Part shown: positions 32,757-36,221 of the stretch, in pieces
Layout: every line of letters begins with the position of its first letter
Position numbering within the stretch: the first letter of the stretch is position 1
Assembly: GCA_035353335.1 (NCBI GenBank)
Contig: DAOPZJ010000009.1
Location: 20,542 to 56,762 of the forward strand
DNA: 36,221 nucleotides
Direction of reading: 5' to 3'
DNA from: Oscillospiraceae bacterium
GTDB lineage: Bacteria; Bacillota; Clostridia; Oscillospirales; JAKOTC01
Notes under the pieces: generated by a model
Told to the model about the DNA's origin: nothing
Seen by the model: only the letters and a program-made list of their open reading frames with translations
The model's database searches: none
Program-made: the position numbers and the translations under genes

Positions 32757-33443
32757 ATGAAAAAGGCAGCACTGATGATCCTTTGCTGTTTGATCTTTTT
32801 GCAAGGTACAGGTTTTATCGCATCAGCGAGCACTGGCGTGTTGTTTACTGTCCGGGAGGATAAAGTCGAGGACGAAGCGGTTTCGTTTGTTTGGCGGCAT
32901 CCCCGCATATACGGACTTTATGACACCGAAACCATGAAAATACTCAATCAGCTTCTGAAAGAAGAGGGACAACGAGCGTATCTGGAGGTTCGCTATAAAG
33001 CGATGTCGATCAATGAAAGAGCGACAGGCGAAATCATTGTGGAAAATACCTGCAACAGCGGAAATATGATCTGTTTCAGCTTTCAAACCAACGCAACTGA
33101 CAGCAGCGGTACGCGGTATGATTCAACACGTTATCTCTGTTTAGACACAAGCAGCGGGAAACAACTCGGTTTTTGGGATCTCTTTATCAAAGACGGCGCA
33201 AAGCGAGAAGCTGTCCTGGAGATTTTCGGACGCGAAGTACGCGAGCGCGGTGGACCCGAATCGCAATGGGTATTGAAAAAGATGAAAAGCATCGGCGCAA
33301 TGACCTATTTCGCGGACGATGAAATTGGCGTTTTAACGGTTTTATTCAATGACCAAAACGGGAATGCGGCCCGAGTCAGTGTCAATTTTTCGACTTTGGA
33401 ACTATTTATGAAACCCGAATATACGTCGGTGACCAAGCACTGA
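32757..33443 (+). CDS. Secreted DUF3298/DUF4163-like protein
   Basis: 228 residues from the ATG that opens a signal peptide (MKKAALMILCCLIFLQGTGF, cleavage near ASAS). The open frame extends 36 codons upstream through the tandem repeat, but the protein clearly begins at the signal peptide. The mature part has FSFQTNATDSSGTRYDSTRYLCLDTSSGKQLGFWDLF, which resembles the DUF3298 domain found in RsiV and PdaC-type proteins; its lysozyme-binding role in RsiV is known, but is not evident here. The ribosome binding site is weak. A strong terminator follows. Function unknown. Confidence 0.75.
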   Translation: MKKAALMILCCLIFLQGTGFIASASTGVLFTVREDKVEDEAVSFVWRHPRIYGLYDTETMKILNQLLKEEGQRAYLEVRYKAMSINERATGEIIVENTCNSGNMICFSFQTNATDSSGTRYDSTRYLCLDTSSGKQLGFWDLFIKDGAKREAVLEIFGREVRERGGPESQWVLKKMKSIGAMTYFADDEIGVLTVLFNDQNGNAARVSVNFSTLELFMKPEYTSVTKH

Positions 33444-33458
33444 GAACACACAAAAGGA

Positions 33459-33490
33459 AAGGGGGCGGCTTTTGCCGCCTCCTTCTCCTT
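33459..33490. terminator. Bidirectional terminator candidate between convergent genes
   Basis: Stem of 11 pairs (one G-T) centred on GGCGGC-TTTT-GCCGCC at 33464-33479, extended by AAGGG / CTCCTT. The plus-side tract is only pyrimidine-rich (CTCCTT); on the minus strand CCTTTTGTG follows. Confidence 0.6.
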
Positions 33491-33516
33491 ATATAAAAAA
33501 TGTCGTGGCTTTAATA

Positions 33517-34476
33517 TTAATCGCAGATTTTATTGACGATCCAGTAGATATAGAAGCTCAGCAGCGCACCGAAAACGAGGTCAATGACATAATGATACTT
33601 TGATGCAACTGCGACGATTACGAAAAAGATAAAAACGGGGATATAGAATATCAGCAGCCACTTCAGCGAACGCCTCGCACAGAGTAAAAGGAACAAACTG
33701 TTTGCAATATGCAAACTCGGCATTGCGGCGAGAGATGCGCCGAAGTAAGCATCCGGGATTTTTCCTGTGGTAATGATACTTTGATACATCACATACATTC
33801 CGTTTTGGGTTTCCGGAAATCCGGCGAGTTTACTGCTTTCGTAAATAAACGGCCCCAGAGCCGGTGCAATCCAATAGGAAATACCGCCAAGCAGCAGAAT
33901 CAGACAAGTTCCAACGACGACTTTTCGGAAGTTCCGGAAATGGTCAAACGCAGAATGAAGCACAAACGACAGCGCAAACGTTAAAAAGAAAAGCCAAAAA
34001 TAGAGAGATGAAAAAATACCGGCTGTATCGAGTACTTTTCCGAGAGCAGAAAGCCATCCTGCGATCGGGGTCAGCATATCGGTTTTTTGATAGAAGGCGT
34101 CATATGTATTTGGATTTACCAAAGGCGTCCATGCTTTTATTTGAAAATGCATAAACATCACGAGTGCAATGAACGGGATATATAAAAGAGAAATTAAATT
34201 TTCTCTGAGAGATATCCCCGCATTTTTGCGCTTGAACAGTTTATAAAAAAAGATCAATATAAACTGACAGATTACCGCGATAATCAATGGATAAACATAA
34301 TGAATCGAAAAAAATTTAGCTTGCCCTTTTGTTGGAATCAAAAGCGGCATTTTAAAAACAAATATGCAAACCAAGCATAAGATCAAAAAAGAGATAAAAA
34401 TAATCAATTCAAAATATTTTTTAAAGAACGGAATAGGTTTAATTTTAATAATATTTTCTTCGGCGATAATCACCAT
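33517..34476 (-). CDS. PAP2-type membrane phosphatase/phosphotransferase
   Basis: 319 residues from the ATG with GGAGGG four bases upstream (a GTG codon follows directly and could also serve). The longer frame extends across the -10 element and is not used. About seven TM helices. The PAP2 signature is split as AAMPSLHIANS and SKYHYVIDLVFG, supplying the two catalytic His and the Asp; it resembles Aur1/inositolphosphotransferase-like PAP2 proteins. It probably hydrolyses or transfers lipid phosphates at the outer membrane face. It is visibly AT-richer than neighbouring genes, which may reflect transfer. It stands alone, with its own promoter. Confidence 0.82.
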   Translation of the reverse strand: MVIIAEENIIKIKPIPFFKKYFELIIFISFLILCLVCIFVFKMPLLIPTKGQAKFFSIHYVYPLIIAVICQFILIFFYKLFKRKNAGISLRENLISLLYIPFIALVMFMHFQIKAWTPLVNPNTYDAFYQKTDMLTPIAGWLSALGKVLDTAGIFSSLYFWLFFLTFALSFVLHSAFDHFRNFRKVVVGTCLILLLGGISYWIAPALGPFIYESSKLAGFPETQNGMYVMYQSIITTGKIPDAYFGASLAAMPSLHIANSLFLLLCARRSLKWLLIFYIPVFIFFVIVAVASKYHYVIDLVFGALLSFYIYWIVNKICD

Positions 34477-34503
34477 AAACCCTCCAGTGTGCTTTATAAT
34501 TAC

Positions 34504-34532
34504 ATTATACGACAATAATTACCAAATGTAAA
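34504..34532 (-). promoter_or_regulatory. Promoter of the PAP2 gene
   Basis: Minus strand: -35 TTTACA (34527-34532), a 17 bp spacer and a perfect -10 TATAAT (34504-34509), 27 bases before the chosen ATG. Confidence 0.72.
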
Positions 34533-34582
34533 GAACATATTAACAACATCGTTTGAATGTTTTTGTTCAAATTACAGCAAGT

Positions 34583-34613
34583 CAAAAGAAAGGGCGCGGT
34601 TTTACGCCCCTTT
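34583..34613 (-). terminator. Terminator after the URO-D family gene at 34641
   Basis: Minus strand: AAAGGGGCG / CGCCCTTT (one bulged G) around TAAAACCG, followed by CTTTTG. It separates the URO-D/isomerase unit from the PAP2 gene. Confidence 0.7.
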
Positions 34614-34640
34614 AAATTATCTGCTTATATCAATTCGTAA

Positions 34641-35786
34641 TCAATATAATCCATATTTTCTTCCTGTTTCGAAGAATGCACGGACGTTTTCAATTGGACT
34701 GCCGTTTCGGATGGAATCGGTCGTGCCGAGGATGTAGCCGCCGTTTTTGCCGAGAACTTCCAGGGCATAACGGGTCTCTTCCTCGACTTCCTGTTTGGTA
34801 CCCATCAAAATATTAATCAAGCTCACATAGCCGTTAAAAGCCGTGCTACTGCCGAGTTTTTCTTTAATTGTCACCGCGTCGACGTCCCCTCCGGCCTGCG
34901 GTGAACACAAAGTCGATAGCAAATCCATTTTGATCGTTTTCAAGTCGTCTAAGATCGGCATGACTTTACCGTCATCATAAAAGTGGAAGTAAGCACCGTA
35001 ACGGTGTGTAATCTCGGCATCTTCTATGATGTGGGGCAAAAAGAATTCGCGCCAAACCGCGGGCGACCAACCTGCGCTCAAGCTGCAGTTATACCAACTC
35101 TCAAAAATGATTTTTGCACCGTGTTCGAGCGCGAAAACAAGCACTTTCTTGTAATAATCGTGATAAACCTTTATGGCCGCTTTGAATAATTCCGGATCGT
35201 CGTAGAGCATCGTCAGCGCGTTTTCAAATCCGAGCGAATCGACCAAAAGATGATCAACACCCTGATGGGCGCGGACCTCGACCATGCCCCCGTCACCGAG
35301 GTATTTGTCAACAAACGCGAATTCCGCACTGCAAAACTTCTCGGGGTCGGGCAGGAGATATTGCATCTTTTCCAGATCGTCCATGGTTTTAACGAGTCCG
35401 ATCACTTTTTCGGGATTCGGCCCGAGCCCGTAAGCCGGGTCGTTCGGGGCATATCTCATTTGGTCACTCAAGTCGCCCTTGGGCGTGTGAATGACCCGGT
35501 CAACATACAACATGGAATTTTTACGTTCCGATTTGAAATCGACGGTGATGTCGTTGAACAGGGAATAGTCGATGAATTGTGTGTAGGGGAAATTCGGAGG
35601 TGTGATGGCGATTTGAAAAATCGGGTCGAAGTCAAATTCGCCCTTCATTTTCAACAAGTCAAAGATCCCGGCTCCCCCGTAATAATCCCGCATCCAGTAA
35701 GCCATGCGCGGGGAGATCGGAACCTTATCGGGCAGCTTTTTGTCGAGGACGGCGGTCAAACGTTCGCGGGAAGTCATCTCTTTCAT
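34641..35786 (-). CDS. Uroporphyrinogen decarboxylase (URO-D) superfamily protein, second member
   Basis: 381 residues from the ATG at 35786, chosen because GGAGGG lies 6 bases upstream; an ATG 7 codons earlier has no ribosome binding site. Family features: RERLTAVLDKKLPDKVPI at the N-terminus, typical of MtaA/CmuA-like proteins, then VRAHQGVDHLL, FESWYNCSLSAGWSPAVWREFFLPHI, YGAYFHFYDDGKVMPILDDL and a C-terminal GGYILGTTDSI. It follows the isomerase/epimerase gene by 39 bases on the same strand, so a role in breakdown of a sugar-like or methylated compound is possible. It is only distantly similar to the gene at 30481. True HemE function is unlikely. Confidence 0.85.
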   Translation of the reverse strand: MKEMTSRERLTAVLDKKLPDKVPISPRMAYWMRDYYGGAGIFDLLKMKGEFDFDPIFQIAITPPNFPYTQFIDYSLFNDITVDFKSERKNSMLYVDRVIHTPKGDLSDQMRYAPNDPAYGLGPNPEKVIGLVKTMDDLEKMQYLLPDPEKFCSAEFAFVDKYLGDGGMVEVRAHQGVDHLLVDSLGFENALTMLYDDPELFKAAIKVYHDYYKKVLVFALEHGAKIIFESWYNCSLSAGWSPAVWREFFLPHIIEDAEITHRYGAYFHFYDDGKVMPILDDLKTIKMDLLSTLCSPQAGGDVDAVTIKEKLGSSTAFNGYVSLINILMGTKQEVEEETRYALEVLGKNGGYILGTTDSIRNGSPIENVRAFFETGRKYGLY

Positions 35787-35825
35787 CCTGAGCCCTCCGA
35801 ATCTCATTTCGTTTTGTTTTTATAT

Positions 35826-36221
35826 TTACAAGGTCTCGAACTTGAATTTTAGAAACTCGATGTCGATATCGGCAGTGGCGGGGTCAGCACCCTCGCGCAG
35901 TAACGCAAGGCCGGGGCGGTGAGCTTTCAAGTAACTTGAAAGCTTATCATAATTCACCATGCCCTGACCGAGCAGCGTTTCTTTCGGTTTTCCGTCCGCG
36001 TCGAGCGTGATATCCTTGCAGTGCAGCGCCATGATGCGCTCGCCGAATGCGTCGAAGCAGCGGTCAAACAAATCGTCGTGATTACGCACAAGTTCCGGCG
36101 TGTTGATCAGATTGACCGGGTCAAAGATGATCTGAAGATGGTTACTCCCGATGGTCTCAAGCAGCCGGGCGGCGAGTTCGGGGGTGTTCAGAGTGTGCGC
36201 GGCAACCGGCTCTACACCTAC
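35826..36221 (-). CDS. Sugar phosphate isomerase/epimerase (N-terminus cut by window edge)
   Basis: 131 C-terminal residues are present; the frame is open to the window end. The visible part, EPVAAHTLNTPELAARLLETIGSNHLQIIFDPVNLIN, then MALHCKDITLDADGKP and a final region with LLREGADPATADIDIEFLKFK, matches the xylose isomerase-like TIM barrel (AP endonuclease 2 family), including the DPVN and HxKD metal-site segments. Such proteins epimerise or isomerise sugars and inositols. Upstream of the URO-D family gene on the same strand, it likely shares its transcript. Confidence 0.85.
   Translation of the reverse strand, partial: VGVEPVAAHTLNTPELAARLLETIGSNHLQIIFDPVNLINTPELVRNHDDLFDRCFDAFGERIMALHCKDITLDADGKPKETLLGQGMVNYDKLSSYLKAHRPGLALLREGADPATADIDIEFLKFKFETL

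Overview
The window looks like a chromosomal segment of an uncultured anaerobic Clostridia (Bacillota), perhaps near Oscillospirales. Supporting signs are strong AGGAGG-type ribosome binding sites with some TTG and GTG starts, consensus SigA promoters with 17-18 bp spacers, a Gram-positive dcw (division and cell wall) cluster headed by mraZ, a PASTA-domain class B PBP, a DUF896 protein, a KtrB-type potassium channel subunit, and a MurE with the meso-diaminopimelate motif. GC is around 50% in most genes and clearly lower in one (33517-34476). I saw no tRNA, rRNA, CRISPR array, insertion sequence or phage gene, and no gene-free stretch over 300 bases. The taxonomic guess is inference from gene content only.

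Layout. 1-4784: sugar and purine metabolism, with a DUF4038/GH140-like glycosidase (partial, minus strand) divergent from a Gfo/Idh/MocA oxidoreductase, then adenine deaminase. 4815-7351 (minus): a hotdog thioesterase, an alpha/beta hydrolase, a 53-residue membrane protein (6273-6434) and ispE. 7465-11169 (plus): a two-TM protein, bifunctional NAD(P)HX epimerase/dehydratase, and a leucine-rich-repeat surface protein. 11299-24470: the dcw cluster mraZ, rsmH, ftsL, PASTA PBP, murE, mraY, ftsW, murG, murA, ftsQ, ftsZ. murF and murD are absent from their usual places, and murC and murB are not in the window. 24503-27698: a PP2C phosphatase, an unpaired fumarase/tartrate dehydratase beta subunit, a GmhA/DiaA-like SIS protein and an unpaired siderophore/cobalamin-type binding lipoprotein. 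27719-32586: a KtrB/TrkH channel subunit with two different TrkA/RCK proteins, a URO-D family protein, a DUF896 protein and a GNAT acetyltransferase. 32587-36221: a tandem palindromic repeat ahead of a secreted DUF3298-like protein, a PAP2-type membrane phosphatase, a second URO-D family protein and a partial sugar phosphate isomerase/epimerase.

How the genes fit together. The dcw products make lipid II (MurA, MurE, MraY, MurG) and build the septum (FtsZ, FtsQ, FtsL, FtsW, PBP). A promoter before mraZ, a terminator plus promoter between ftsL and the PBP, and a promoter before ftsZ suggest at least three transcription units. The flanks carry carbohydrate-related and URO-D family genes, ion homeostasis and metabolite repair.

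No wholly new multi-gene system is evident. The best leads are regulatory or architectural: a long hairpin covering the murA ribosome binding site, the GATGT-NN-ACATC tandem array, the promoter plus two palindromes before the small membrane protein, a dyad over the adenine deaminase promoter, the reduced dcw cluster with a divergent MraY, and the KtrB plus two-RCK operon.
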